A DNA stretch of 64,000 nt, from the NCBI RefSeq assembly GCF_014650495.1, contig NZ_BMVB01000001.1, forward strand, positions 352,003-416,002, read 5' to 3'. Shown here one piece after another: positions 1 to 7,677 of the stretch. Source of the DNA: Streptomyces cinnamoneus (GTDB lineage: Bacteria; Actinomycetota; Actinomycetes; Streptomycetales; Streptomycetaceae). The position numbers and the translations under genes were made by a program. Numbering within the stretch: position 1 is the stretch's first letter; the number at the start of each line of letters is the position of its first letter. Below the pieces are notes generated by a model. The model ran no database searches. It worked only from the letters and a program-made list of their open reading frames with translations, and had not been told where the DNA came from.

Positions 1-80
1 TCACCGGCAAGACCGACGGCAAGGACGTGACGTGCACCCCGCACGCCACCCCCGAGCCGCCGAAGGCCGCGACGAAGTAA
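1..80 (+). CDS. C-terminal fragment of an unidentified protein
   Basis: An open frame enters from the left edge and ends at a TAA at 78-80. The 25 visible residues end in PEPPKAATK and include one Cys. The tail is polar and rich in Pro, Lys and Ala, as in many secreted or surface proteins, but no family can be named. Two GC-rich hairpins follow at once (97-113 and 120-152), which supports this as the true end of a gene. The start and most of the protein lie outside the window. Confidence 0.6.
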   Translation, partial: TGKTDGKDVTCTPHATPEPPKAATK

Positions 81-96
81 GGCACACGCGCACCCG

Positions 97-113
97 CCGG
101 GGCCGAGCCCCGG
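97..113. repeat. dispersed intergenic hairpin CCGGGGC-NGA-GCCCCGG (copy 1)
   Basis: A 7-bp perfect stem with the loop cga, 17 bases after a stop codon. The same stem with a different first loop base recurs at 50164-50180 and 61625-61641, always between genes. It is probably a Streptomyces-type dispersed intergenic repeat that can act in transcription termination. Confidence 0.65.
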
Positions 114-119
114 AACACA

Positions 120-152
120 CCGCGCCCCGGCCCGTCATGGGCCGGGGCGCGG
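120..152. terminator. bidirectional hairpin terminator
   Basis: A 14-bp perfect GC stem closes over the 5-base loop gtcat (134-138). It lies between two convergent genes, the fragment ending at 80 and the PARG-like gene ending at 167, so it can serve both strands. No T-tract follows, which is usual in Streptomyces. Confidence 0.7.
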
Positions 153-166
153 CGTCGTCCCCCGGG

Positions 167-994
167 TCAGCGCCCGGCCGGGGCGAACACGGCGGTGAAG
201 GCCGCTCGCGTGGGGGAGTCGGCGCGGCGGTCCAGGACCGCGAAGACGACGTGCTCGAAGCGGTGCGCGAAGCGGCCCGCACCGGTGAGGTGGGCGGCGA
301 ACGCCGTGGCGACCTCCCGCGGGTCGTTGCGGAAGACCCCGCATCCCCAGGCGCCGAGCACCAGCCTGCGGTAGCCGTGCGCGGCGGCGACCTCCAGGAC
401 CCGGCCCGCCCGCTGGGCCAGCACCGCCGGGACGCGGTCCGTCTCCTGCGGCGCGCGCTGGGCGATCACTCCCGCGTTGGGGGCGGGCGACGTCAGGAAG
501 CCCACGGTGTAGGGGGATTCCAGCAGTGTGCCGCGGTCGTCGCGGAAGACCGGGACGCCGGGGGAGTGGATGACCCGGTGGCTGTAGAACGGGCTCGTGT
601 CGGCGCGGTGGGCCGCGTAGAACTCCGGGGCCTCGCGCAGGCACGCGTAGAGCGCCGAACCGCGGCAGAGCGCCTCCTCCTGCGCCTGCGCGCCGTTGAG
701 GTAGCCGCCCCCGGGGTTGCGTGCGGAGGCGAAGTTGAGGACGGCCACCGGGCCGTCCGCCGCCAGGCGGCGCGACGCGTCCAGGCTGCCCTCGCCCGTC
801 ACCTCGAACACCGTCGCCGCCCCGGCCCGCGCGTCCGGCACGGCCACCGGCCCGGGCCCGTGGAGCACGGTGTCCCGCCGCGCCCTTCGCACCGCACCGG
901 CGAAGTCCACCGCCCGGCCGCCGGGCGTCGTGTAGCCACCGGAGGCGACGATCACCTCCGTCATCCGCGCGACCTCGCGCAGTCGCGCGCTCAT
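167..994 (-). CDS. bacterial-type PARG-like hydrolase (TIGR02452/DUF2263 family)
   Basis: The 275-residue protein carries the signature of microbial poly(ADP-ribose) glycohydrolases: NPGGGYLNGAQAQEEAL, that is a GGG loop followed seven residues later by QEE, where the second Glu is the expected catalytic acid. Downstream GAWGCGVFRNDP and the C-terminal VVFAVLDRR match the macrodomain fold of the TIGR02452 family. Known members remove ADP-ribose from proteins in the cytoplasm, so a role in ADP-ribose signalling or repair is inferred. ATG at 994 is chosen because GAGGGA lies about six bases upstream; the frame stays open further upstream, but without family-like sequence. No DarT- or PARP-like partner is visible nearby. 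Confidence 0.85.
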   Translation of the reverse strand: MSARLREVARMTEVIVASGGYTTPGGRAVDFAGAVRRARRDTVLHGPGPVAVPDARAGAATVFEVTGEGSLDASRRLAADGPVAVLNFASARNPGGGYLNGAQAQEEALCRGSALYACLREAPEFYAAHRADTSPFYSHRVIHSPGVPVFRDDRGTLLESPYTVGFLTSPAPNAGVIAQRAPQETDRVPAVLAQRAGRVLEVAAAHGYRRLVLGAWGCGVFRNDPREVATAFAAHLTGAGRFAHRFEHVVFAVLDRRADSPTRAAFTAVFAPAGR

Positions 995-1205
995 GCGTCG
1001 TCCCTCGTCAGAAGCTGTGTCACAAGCGCCGAGCGTACGGCCCGCCGGCCCGCGCCCGCGACGGTTTTTCCGCAGGTCACCCCGCGCGGCCGACCGGGTG
1101 GCCGGGGACCCCCGCACGGGTGAGCGCACGGTGCGGCCCCTTGCCGCGCGCGCCCGCGCGCGGTGCCCTGGCGCGGGCAACCCCGCGCCCCAGGAGGCCA
1201 CCACC

Positions 1206-1598
1206 ATGTCCGTACGCACCACCGCGGCCGCAGCGGCGACCGCCACCGCCCTCCTCGCCCTCCCCCCGGCCCCGGCGCAGGCCGACGGCAAGGGCGAGGG
1301 GCGCTTCCTCCTCACCGTCTCCGGCGCCCAGAGCACCTGGATCCGCGGCGTCCAGCTGGTCTGCCCCGGCCCGGGCGGACACCACCCGCACGCGTCCGAG
1401 GCATGCGAGAGCCTGCGCCTGGCGAACGGCCGGCCCGACGCGCTGCCCCCCGACCCCGCGCGCGTGTGCACCCAGGAGGAGGACCCGGTCACCGCGACCG
1501 CCACCGGCCAATGGAACGGGGCCGCGGTCGCCTGGCGGAAGACCTTCCCCCACTCCTGTGCCCTGGAGGCCGCCACCGGGCCCGTGTTCCGCTTCTGA
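1206..1598 (+). CDS. subtilisin-inhibitor-like (SSI family) secreted protein
   Basis: This 130-residue protein has a Sec signal peptide (residues 1 to about 26, ending APAQA). The mature domain has the four SSI cysteines (53, 67, 88, 118), the W-x-G-x-x-V strand and a C-terminal VFRF like the VFAF end of SSI. SSI proteins are extracellular dimeric inhibitors of subtilisin-like proteases. In SSI the reactive loop reads C-P-M-V-Y-D-P-V with Met at P1. Here it reads C-T-Q-E-E-D-P-V, placing Gln90 at P1 and Glu91 at P1'. The fold assignment is strong, but the target protease is unclear and inhibitory activity may differ. The gene stands alone, transcribed away from its left neighbour. Confidence 0.87.
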   Translation: MSVRTTAAAAATATALLALPPAPAQADGKGEGRFLLTVSGAQSTWIRGVQLVCPGPGGHHPHASEACESLRLANGRPDALPPDPARVCTQEEDPVTATATGQWNGAAVAWRKTFPHSCALEAATGPVFRF

Positions 1599-1627
1599 AA
1601 CCGGCGCCGTGACCGGGCCCGTGCCTC

Positions 1628-1786
1628 TCAGGCGCCGCGCGCCGCCAGTGATCCGATGGTCGCCAGCCCCAGCACCACCCACGTGAACCACAGCCAGCCG
1701 TTGCTGCCGATCGTCACGGTGTAGGCGGTCACCAGGACCAGCCCGCCGACGGTCATCGCCGCCATCGCCTTCGCCGATCCGGGCAT
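1628..1786 (-). CDS. small two-helix membrane protein, unknown function
   Basis: A 52-residue protein with two hydrophobic segments: about residues 9-24, MTVGGLVLVTAYTVTI, and about 29-47 around WLWFTWVVLGLATIGSL. The start at 1786 follows the strong ribosome site GAGGAGG with eight or so bases of spacing; a longer in-frame start at 1846 has no such site. It lies just downstream of the CtaG-like gene on the same strand, so it may be co-transcribed. I do not recognise the family and infer only a membrane location. Confidence 0.6.
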   Translation of the reverse strand: MPGSAKAMAAMTVGGLVLVTAYTVTIGSNGWLWFTWVVLGLATIGSLAARGA

Positions 1787-1891
1787 CCCGCACCTCCTCA
1801 CGGCGGCCCGGGTGCGAAAACGCGCGGACCGCGGCCAGGAGACCATCGTCTCCCCACCGCGGTCCGTACCGCCATACCGCTGCCGGGCCCG

Positions 1892-2845
1892 TCACTGCCC
1901 CCGCGTGTTCAACGAGGCCAGGTAGGCGTTGTAGGCGGCCAGCTCCTTGTCGCCGTTCCGGTCCGCCGCCCGGTCGCTGCGCCTGGCCTGGCGCTGCTCC
2001 GAGCGGTACCACTGGTAGACCAGCGCCAGCAGCACCACGACGGACGGGATCTCGCTGAAGGCCCAGGCGATGCCGCCGCCCGCCTGCTGGTCCTCCAGCG
2101 GGTCGATGCCCAGCGAGGCCGGCGGGTGCATGTACGTGCCGATCATCGGCTCCGAGGCCATCATCAGCGCGATGCCGAAGAAGGCGTGGAAGGGCATGCC
2201 GGCGAACAGCTCCAGCATCCGCATCACGTACCCGGGGCGGTGCGGGCCCGGATCCACGCCCATGATCGGCCAGAAGAACACCAGGCCCACCGCGAGGAAG
2301 TGCACCATCATCGCGATGTGACCCGTCTTGCTCTCCATGAGGAAGTCGAAGAGCGGGGTGAAGTACAGGGCGTACAGGCTCGCGATGAACAGCGGGATCG
2401 TGAACACCGGGTGCGTGATGACGCGCATGTAGCGGCTGTGCAGCAGGGAGACCAGCCACTCGCGCGGGCCCTTGCGGCCGCGCCCGGCCGCCGGCAGGGC
2501 CCGCAGCGTGAGCGTCACGGGCGCGCCCAGCAGGATCAGGATGGGGGAGAGCATGCTGATGACCATGTGCTGCACCATGTGCACGCTGAACATGACCATG
2601 CCGTAGTCGTTGAGCTTGGTGCACATCACCAGCCAGACGCTCAGCACGCCGAGGACGAACGCCACCGCACGGCCCCAGGGCCAGGCGTCCCCGCGCCGCC
2701 GCAGCCGCACCACGGCCCAGCCGTAGAGGCCCAGACCCAGCAGACAGCCGATCATGAAGAACGGTTCGCCACTGAACTGCAGACCCCGCCCCAGCGTGAA
2801 CGGCGGCATGTCCATATGCATCATGCCGTGCCCGCTGTGATCCAT
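1892..2845 (-). CDS. CtaG-like cytochrome c oxidase assembly protein (caa3_CtaG family)
   Basis: The 317-residue polytopic membrane protein starts with a His/Met-rich stretch (MDHSGHGMMHMDM) that could bind copper. It then shows about seven hydrophobic segments, among them GCLLGLGLYGWAVV, HMVQHMVISMLSPILIL and ALMMASEPMIGTY. The HMVQHM and PFHAFFGIALM motifs match the CtaG family, which helps copper insertion into cytochrome oxidase. ATG at 2845 follows GGGAGAG; the frame also opens eight codons earlier. The gene is separated from the upstream pfkA by a terminator hairpin, so it probably has its own promoter. Function in oxidase assembly is inferred from the family. Confidence 0.8.
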   Translation of the reverse strand: MDHSGHGMMHMDMPPFTLGRGLQFSGEPFFMIGCLLGLGLYGWAVVRLRRRGDAWPWGRAVAFVLGVLSVWLVMCTKLNDYGMVMFSVHMVQHMVISMLSPILILLGAPVTLTLRALPAAGRGRKGPREWLVSLLHSRYMRVITHPVFTIPLFIASLYALYFTPLFDFLMESKTGHIAMMVHFLAVGLVFFWPIMGVDPGPHRPGYVMRMLELFAGMPFHAFFGIALMMASEPMIGTYMHPPASLGIDPLEDQQAGGGIAWAFSEIPSVVVLLALVYQWYRSEQRQARRSDRAADRNGDKELAAYNAYLASLNTRGQ

Positions 2846-2891
2846 CCGCTCTCTCCCATTTCGCACCAATGCGCCGGGACCAGAGTAGAGC

Positions 2892-2921
2892 CGCCCCCGG
2901 CCGGGACTCCGGCCGGGGGCG
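2892..2921 (-). terminator. hairpin terminator after pfkA
   Basis: A 13-bp perfect stem (CGCCCCCGGCCGG and its complement) around the loop gact. It lies 26 bases beyond the pfkA stop codon and just before the ctaG-like gene on the same strand. Confidence 0.7.
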
Positions 2922-2947
2922 CCCGGTGCGAGCGGGGGCGGGTCAGC

Positions 2948-3973
2948 TCACAGCACGCACTCCACCTCGTCGTAGCGCTCCTGCGGCACGGTCTTGAGCT
3001 GCTCGACGGCGGCCGCCAGCGGCTGCAGCACGATGTCCGTGCCGTGCAGAGCCGTCATCATCCCGAAGGCGCCCCGGTGCACCGCCTCCACCGCGTGCCA
3101 GCCGAAGCGCGTCGCCAGGACCCGGTCGTAGGCCGTCGGGGTGCCGCCGCGCTGCACGTGGCCGAGGATGACGGGCCGCGCCTCCTTGCCCAGGCGCCGC
3201 TCCAGCTCGCCCGCCAGCTGGGTGGCCACGCCGGAGAACCGCTCGTGCCCGTACACGTCCGTGGCGCCCACCGCGAACTCCATGGACCCCGGGCGCGGCT
3301 TGGCGCCCTCGGCGACCACCACGATCGCGAACCGCTTGCCCGCCCGGAAGCGCTTGCCGACCACCGCGGTCAGCTCGTCGATGTCGAAGGGACGTTCCGG
3401 CACCACGATCGCGTGGGCGCCGGCCGCCATGCCCGAGTGCAGGGCGATCCAGCCCGTGTGGCGGCCCATCACCTCGACGATGAGCACCCGCTGGTGCGAC
3501 TCGGCGGTCGTCTTCAGCCGGTCCAGGGCGTCCGTCGCCACCCCCACCGCGGTGTCGAACCCGAAGGTCACGTCGGTGGCCGCGATGTCGTTGTCGATGG
3601 TCTTGGGAACGCCCACGACCGGCAGGCCGGCGTCCGACAGCAGCCGGGCCGCCTTGAGCGTGCCCTCGCCGCCGATCGGTATCACCGCGTCCAGGCCGAG
3701 GTCGGCCACGTGCTCCTTGGCCCGCTCCACGCCGTTGCGCAGCTGGGCGGGCTGGACGCGCGAGGAGCCGAGGATGGTGCCGCCGGTGGCCAGGATGCCG
3801 CCCACGGCCTCCAGGTCCAGCGTGCGGTAGTCCGCTTCCAGCAGGCCGCGCCAGCCGTCGTGGAAGCCGATGACCTCGTCGCCGTGGTCGACCACGGCGC
3901 GGTGCACGACGGAACGGATGACGGCGTTGAGACCGGGGCAGTCGCCGCCGGAGGTGAGAACACCGATGCGCAT
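2948..3973 (-). CDS. pfkA: ATP-dependent 6-phosphofructokinase
   Basis: This 341-residue enzyme phosphorylates fructose 6-phosphate to fructose 1,6-bisphosphate, the committing step of glycolysis. The N-terminus has the nucleotide loop TSGGDCPGLNAVIR. GGEGT follows near residue 103, then PKTIDND with the catalytic Asp, and MGRHTGW and RGGTPTAYDR for substrate binding. The Gly after GGE is the residue that favours ATP; pyrophosphate-dependent enzymes have Asp at that place. Length matches actinobacterial PfkA. ATG at 3973 is followed directly by the conserved MRIGVLTSGG. The gene is read in the same direction as gatD and murT, with a 117-base gap that leaves room for a separate promoter. Confidence 0.95.
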   Translation of the reverse strand: MRIGVLTSGGDCPGLNAVIRSVVHRAVVDHGDEVIGFHDGWRGLLEADYRTLDLEAVGGILATGGTILGSSRVQPAQLRNGVERAKEHVADLGLDAVIPIGGEGTLKAARLLSDAGLPVVGVPKTIDNDIAATDVTFGFDTAVGVATDALDRLKTTAESHQRVLIVEVMGRHTGWIALHSGMAAGAHAIVVPERPFDIDELTAVVGKRFRAGKRFAIVVVAEGAKPRPGSMEFAVGATDVYGHERFSGVATQLAGELERRLGKEARPVILGHVQRGGTPTAYDRVLATRFGWHAVEAVHRGAFGMMTALHGTDIVLQPLAAAVEQLKTVPQERYDEVECVL

Positions 3974-4090
3974 GACAGGGGGACCTTTTTGATCAGGGCC
4001 GCAACGGGCCGGAGACCGGACCGGACCCCGTCGTCCGGTGGAATCCCCGCCACCCTAACCGGGCCGGGCGGCGGGGATCGTGACCGTCCG

Positions 4091-4819
4091 CTATGCGGGC
4101 TGTGTCGCCGCGGCGATCCGCTCGGCGCGCAGCGCCTCGTACCAGCGGTCGTCGACCGGCGGCAGGGCGTTGACGTCGAGCGCCAGCTTGATCAGCAGGT
4201 CCGCGATGTGCGGGTTGCGGGCCATGACCGGACCGTGCATGTACGTACCGAAGACGGTCTCGTTGAACGCGCCCTCGGTGCCGTCGCCCGTGCCGTTGCC
4301 CTTGCCGAAGCGGACCCGGGCGAACGGGCGGGCCGTGGGGCCCAGGTGGGTGACGCCCTGGTGGTTCTCGAAGCCCGTCAGCGGCGGCAGGCCCAGCTGC
4401 GGGTCGATGTCGGCGAGCACGTCGCCGACGCAGCGCTCGCCCTCGCCCCGGGTGCTGACGACGTCCAGCAGCCCCAGGCCCTGCTCGCGCTGGCCCAGGT
4501 CGTTGATGAACTCGTGGCCCAGGATCTGGTAGCCGGCGCAGACCGAGAAGACGATCGCGCCGTTGGCGACGGCCCGGTTCAGGCCGCCGTCCCGGCGCAG
4601 CCGCTCGGCCGCGAGACGCTGCGGACGGTCCTCGCCGCCGCCGATCAGGTAGATGTCCCCGGACGTGGGGATCTGCTGGTCGGAGCGGACGTCGACGCGC
4701 TGGACGTCCAGGCGGCGCTGGTGGGCGCGCCGCTCCAGGACCAGGACGTTGCCCTGGTCACCATAGGTGCTGAGCAGGTCGGGGTAGACCCACACCACAC
4801 GCAGACTGTTCTGGCTCAT
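4091..4819 (-). CDS. gatD: lipid II isoglutaminyl synthase, glutaminase subunit
   Basis: GatD supplies ammonia to MurT, which amidates the D-Glu of lipid II to D-isoglutamine. The 242-residue class I glutamine amidotransferase shows YGDQGN near the start, the LIGGGEDRPQ loop, the nucleophile elbow FSVCAGYQILG with the catalytic Cys, and the C-terminal TYMHGPVMARNP with the catalytic His. It lies 30 bases downstream of murT on the same strand. ATG at 4819 is preferred over the in-frame GTG at 4825 because the ribosome site AAAGGA lies eight bases before the ATG but only two before the GTG. Confidence 0.93.
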   Translation of the reverse strand: MSQNSLRVVWVYPDLLSTYGDQGNVLVLERRAHQRRLDVQRVDVRSDQQIPTSGDIYLIGGGEDRPQRLAAERLRRDGGLNRAVANGAIVFSVCAGYQILGHEFINDLGQREQGLGLLDVVSTRGEGERCVGDVLADIDPQLGLPPLTGFENHQGVTHLGPTARPFARVRFGKGNGTGDGTEGAFNETVFGTYMHGPVMARNPHIADLLIKLALDVNALPPVDDRWYEALRAERIAAATQPA

Positions 4820-4849
4820 GCTCACAATCCTTTGAGTGCTGTCCGTGGG

Positions 4850-6088
4850 TCAGTTGCCGACGCGGCGGCGGACGTCCTGGAACGCGGTGTAGTTCGCGAT
4901 CAGCTCGATCCGGCCGGGGGGCGCCGCCTGCACGGCCTCGTCCACCGTCTCGCAGACCCGGAACTCCAGGCCCGCGACCTCCAGGCGCACCGCGAGGTCC
5001 AGCTTGCGGTCACCGATGACGAAGATCGGGTGCCCGGCGAGGCGGGGGTAGTCCACGTCCCACAGCCACGAGGTGTCCGTGCCGTCCGCGCCGCGGGCGT
5101 TCACGCCCAGGATCACCGGCGCCGGCGGCCCGTCGATCAGCGAGAACGTCTCCAGCCAGCCGGCCGGGTTCTTCGCCAGCAGCAGCCGCACCTCACGGCC
5201 GAGGAACGACACCACGTCGAAGCGGCCCGCGACCGCCTGCACCTGGTACATCCGCTCCAGCGCCACCTGCGGGGGCACCCCGAAGGTCGCGGCCACGGCG
5301 GCCGAGGTGGTGGCGTTGGCCTTGTTGGCCCGGCCCGGCAGCTGCAGGTGGATCGGCCACGCCGAGCCGTGCGGGTCGAGGACGTAGTCCCCCGACAGCG
5401 CCCAGCTCGGGGTGGGCCGCCTGAAGCCGCACTCGCCGCAGAACCAGTCGTCGCCCGGGCGCTGCATCACACCGCCGCAGGAGGGGCACGACCAGGCGTC
5501 GTCCTTCCACTCCTGGCCGGCCGCGACCCACACCACGTTCTGCGACGAGGAAGCGGCCCACACGATCAGCGGGTCGTCCGCGTTCGCGATGATCACGGCC
5601 TTGGTGCCGGCCAGACCCTCGCGCCACTTCTCGGCGAGCATGCGCGTTTCCGCGGCCCGGTCGAGCTGGTCGCGCGAGAGGTTCAGCAGCGCTATGGCCT
5701 TCGGCGAGACGTCGCGGGCGACGCCCGCCAGGTACTTCTCGTCCACCTCGATCACGCCGTAGCGCGCGTCCGAGCCGCCGGCCAGAGCGGAGGTGATGCC
5801 CGCGGGCATGTTGGCGCCCAGCGCGTTGGACACCACCGGGCCGCTGGCCCGCAGCGCCTCGGCGATCAGCCGGGTCGTGGTCGTCTTGCCGTTGGTGGCC
5901 GACACCAGGACCACGTCCAGGTGGGTTGCCAGCCGGGCCAGCAGGTCGGGGTCGAGCTTGAGCGCGACCTTGCCGCCGATCACCGACCCGCTGCCACGGC
6001 CCGCGGCCCGCGACACCGCCGCAGCCGCCTTGCCCGCCGTCACGGCCAGCTTGGCCCGCGGCGACAGGGGCCCCGAGTTGCCTGCCAT
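4850..6088 (-). CDS. murT: lipid II isoglutaminyl synthase, Mur ligase subunit
   Basis: The 412-residue Mur-ligase-family protein has the ATP loop SATNGKTTTTRL, a Cys4 zinc-ribbon-like insertion (CPSCGG, then CGECG) in the central domain, and the C-terminal DUF1727 part. With GatD it uses ATP to activate the D-Glu carboxylate of lipid II and transfers ammonia to it, at the inner face of the membrane. The zinc ribbon is typical of MurT and separates it from MurC-F. ATG at 6088 follows AAGGAGG. It is the first gene of a murT-gatD operon. Confidence 0.94.
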   Translation of the reverse strand: MAGNSGPLSPRAKLAVTAGKAAAAVSRAAGRGSGSVIGGKVALKLDPDLLARLATHLDVVLVSATNGKTTTTRLIAEALRASGPVVSNALGANMPAGITSALAGGSDARYGVIEVDEKYLAGVARDVSPKAIALLNLSRDQLDRAAETRMLAEKWREGLAGTKAVIIANADDPLIVWAASSSQNVVWVAAGQEWKDDAWSCPSCGGVMQRPGDDWFCGECGFRRPTPSWALSGDYVLDPHGSAWPIHLQLPGRANKANATTSAAVAATFGVPPQVALERMYQVQAVAGRFDVVSFLGREVRLLLAKNPAGWLETFSLIDGPPAPVILGVNARGADGTDTSWLWDVDYPRLAGHPIFVIGDRKLDLAVRLEVAGLEFRVCETVDEAVQAAPPGRIELIANYTAFQDVRRRVGN

Positions 6089-6253
6089 CGTCCTAGATCC
6101 TCCTTGTTCCGGCGCCGCGCCTGTCCCTGGTCCGCCGGTGTGGAACGCCCCCTCCGCGCCGAATCGTCAGCCAGGAGGCTTCGGTCGGGGATCAGCCTAT
6201 CGAGATCCGGGCGCGGGCCCGAACCCGCCGTCCATGGAACGTACCCTGTGGCC

Positions 6254-6799
6254 ATGCGAAGAGGCACGATTCCCGGCAGTTCAGGACGAGTGCGGCCCAT
6301 GAGGCTGCTCGGAGACCCGGGGCTCGTGGCACCCTGCGAGGAGGTCACGGCCTTCGACGCGGACCTCGCGGCCCTCGTCGAGGACATGTTCGCCACCATG
6401 TACGCGGCGGGCGGCGTGGGCCTGGCCGCGAACCAGATAGGCGTCCCGCTCCGGGTCTTCGTCTACGACTGCCCCGACGACGAGGACCGCCGGCACCTGG
6501 GGCACCTGGTCAATCCGCGGCTCGTCGCCGCCGAGGGCGTCACCGTCCGCGGCCCCGAGGGCTGCCTGTCCCTGCCCGGCGTCGAAGCCGGGACTCCGCG
6601 CTTCGACGAGGCCGTGGTCGAGGGCTTCACCGTGGACGGCGCGGCCGTGCAGGTGCGGGGCACGGGCTTCTTCGCCCGCTGCCTGCAGCACGAGTGCGAC
6701 CACCTCGACGGCGGACTGTACGTCGACCACCTGACGGGGCTGCGGCGCCGGCGCGCCCTGCGGGCCGCGCGCCGCGCCCCGTGGGCGGAAACGGGGTAG
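6254..6799 (+). CDS. def: peptide deformylase
   Basis: The 181-residue metalloenzyme removes the formyl group from the N-terminal Met of new proteins. All three family motifs are present: GVGLAANQIG, EGCLS with the metal-binding Cys, and QHECDHLDG with two metal-binding His and the catalytic Glu. The C-terminus is short and basic (RRRRALRAARRAPW). ATG at 6254 is chosen, but a GTG two codons earlier is in frame and no ribosome site separates them. It is read away from murT. Streptomyces usually has several def genes, so whether this is the main one cannot be told here. Confidence 0.95.
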   Translation: MRRGTIPGSSGRVRPMRLLGDPGLVAPCEEVTAFDADLAALVEDMFATMYAAGGVGLAANQIGVPLRVFVYDCPDDEDRRHLGHLVNPRLVAAEGVTVRGPEGCLSLPGVEAGTPRFDEAVVEGFTVDGAAVQVRGTGFFARCLQHECDHLDGGLYVDHLTGLRRRRALRAARRAPWAETG

Positions 6800-6828
6800 G
6801 CCCCGCCCCGCCCCGCTCCCGGAGGGCC

Positions 6829-6898
6829 CGCTCGGAACCCGGGCTCGGAACCCGGGGTCAGAGCCTGGGCTCAGAACCCCGGGCTCAGAACCCCGGGC
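6829..6898. repeat. short tandem repeat at the tetR stop codon
   Basis: The unit GGCTC-(A/G)-GAACCC-(C)-GG recurs about four times in direct order, with units of about 13-16 bases and small differences. The last unit includes the tetR-family stop codon at 6885-6887 and codes the C-terminal PGF. Such arrays can vary in length by slippage. Confidence 0.65.
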
Positions 6899-7526
6899 CG
6901 TCCGCGCGCTCGCCCGACACCGCCAGCCGGCCCCACAGCAGGTCCGCCAGGTGCCGCACCAGCCGGCCGCGCGGGCACGGGCGCTCGCGCAGCCACCAGT
7001 CGCCGGCCGCGTGCATCATGCCGACGATCCCGTGGCCCCAGGCGCGGGCCAGCTCGTCGCCGTCCGGCCCCAGGTCCACCCGCTCGGTTATGACCAGCGC
7101 CAGCTCCTCGCCCATCCGGCGCAGCAGCGGCGCGGAGTGCCGGCCCACGTCGAAGCCCGGGTCGCCGGGCCTGCCCTCGTCCGGGTGCATCAGGAAGCGG
7201 TACACCTGCGGCCGCGCCTCTATGGCCGCGAGGTAGCTGTCGAGCGTCGCCTCGACCCGCTCGCGCCGCCCGGCCGGGGCGTCGAGCGCGGCCCGCAGGC
7301 CCGACAGGAGGGCGTCGGTGTGGCGCACGGCCAGCGCCCGGTACAGGCCCCCCTTGTCGCCGAAGTGGCGGTAGAGGATCGGCTTGGTGATCCCCGCCTC
7401 CGCCGCGATGGCGTTCATCGACGCCCCCGGCCCGTCCCGCAGCACCACGCGGTCGGCGGCCTCCAGCAGCTCCCTGCGCCGCTGCTCCGCCGCCCGCTGC
7501 TGTTCGTCCCGCTGACTGGTCTCCAT
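6885..7526 (-). CDS. TetR-family transcriptional regulator
   Basis: This 213-residue protein has an N-terminal HTH (about residues 15-60: RRELLEAADRVVLRDG, then AEAGITKPILYRHFGDKGGLYRAL), the classic TetR pattern with the Tyr-Arg-His-Phe recognition helix. The C-terminal ligand domain has no recognisable specificity. ATG at 7526 follows GGGAGG by about eight bases, and the long upstream extension of the frame lacks family features. It diverges from an acyl-CoA dehydrogenase gene, and the shared 151-base region carries palindromic and repeated GTAA motifs. A local repressor of that gene, answering to an acyl-CoA or fatty acid, is inferred. Confidence 0.88.
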   Translation of the reverse strand: METSQRDEQQRAAEQRRRELLEAADRVVLRDGPGASMNAIAAEAGITKPILYRHFGDKGGLYRALAVRHTDALLSGLRAALDAPAGRRERVEATLDSYLAAIEARPQVYRFLMHPDEGRPGDPGFDVGRHSAPLLRRMGEELALVITERVDLGPDGDELARAWGHGIVGMMHAAGDWWLRERPCPRGRLVRHLADLLWGRLAVSGERADGPGF

Positions 7527-7645
7527 AAAGACGTGCCTCCCCGCCCAGTGATTCACAACGCCTGCGCAAAGTAACACCCGCTCCACGGAGCGGATTCGAG
7601 GGGCGGGGGAGTTGACACCTGCTACCGGCGAGTAACACACTCACG

Positions 7646-7654
7646 TTACCGTAA
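7646..7654. promoter_or_regulatory. candidate TetR-type operator TTAC-C-GTAA
   Basis: Perfect TTAC/GTAA half-sites flank one central base, 24 bases before the acyl-CoA dehydrogenase start. Two further direct copies of AGTAACAC lie at 7570-7577 and 7631-7638 in the same divergent region. Assignment to the neighbouring TetR protein is inference. Confidence 0.4.
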
Positions 7655-7677
7655 GTAAGGCGTGCAGGGGAGGGGCC

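Noticed and set aside
2948..3973. Pyrophosphate-dependent phosphofructokinase
   Set aside because: The GGEG motif has Gly, not Asp, at the residue that excludes ATP.
2126..6799. A 1557-codon open frame on the + strand
   Set aside because: It runs antisense through ctaG, pfkA, gatD and murT, which have clear motifs and ribosome sites. Only its last 181 codons, the deformylase, are real. Long antisense frames are normal at this GC content.
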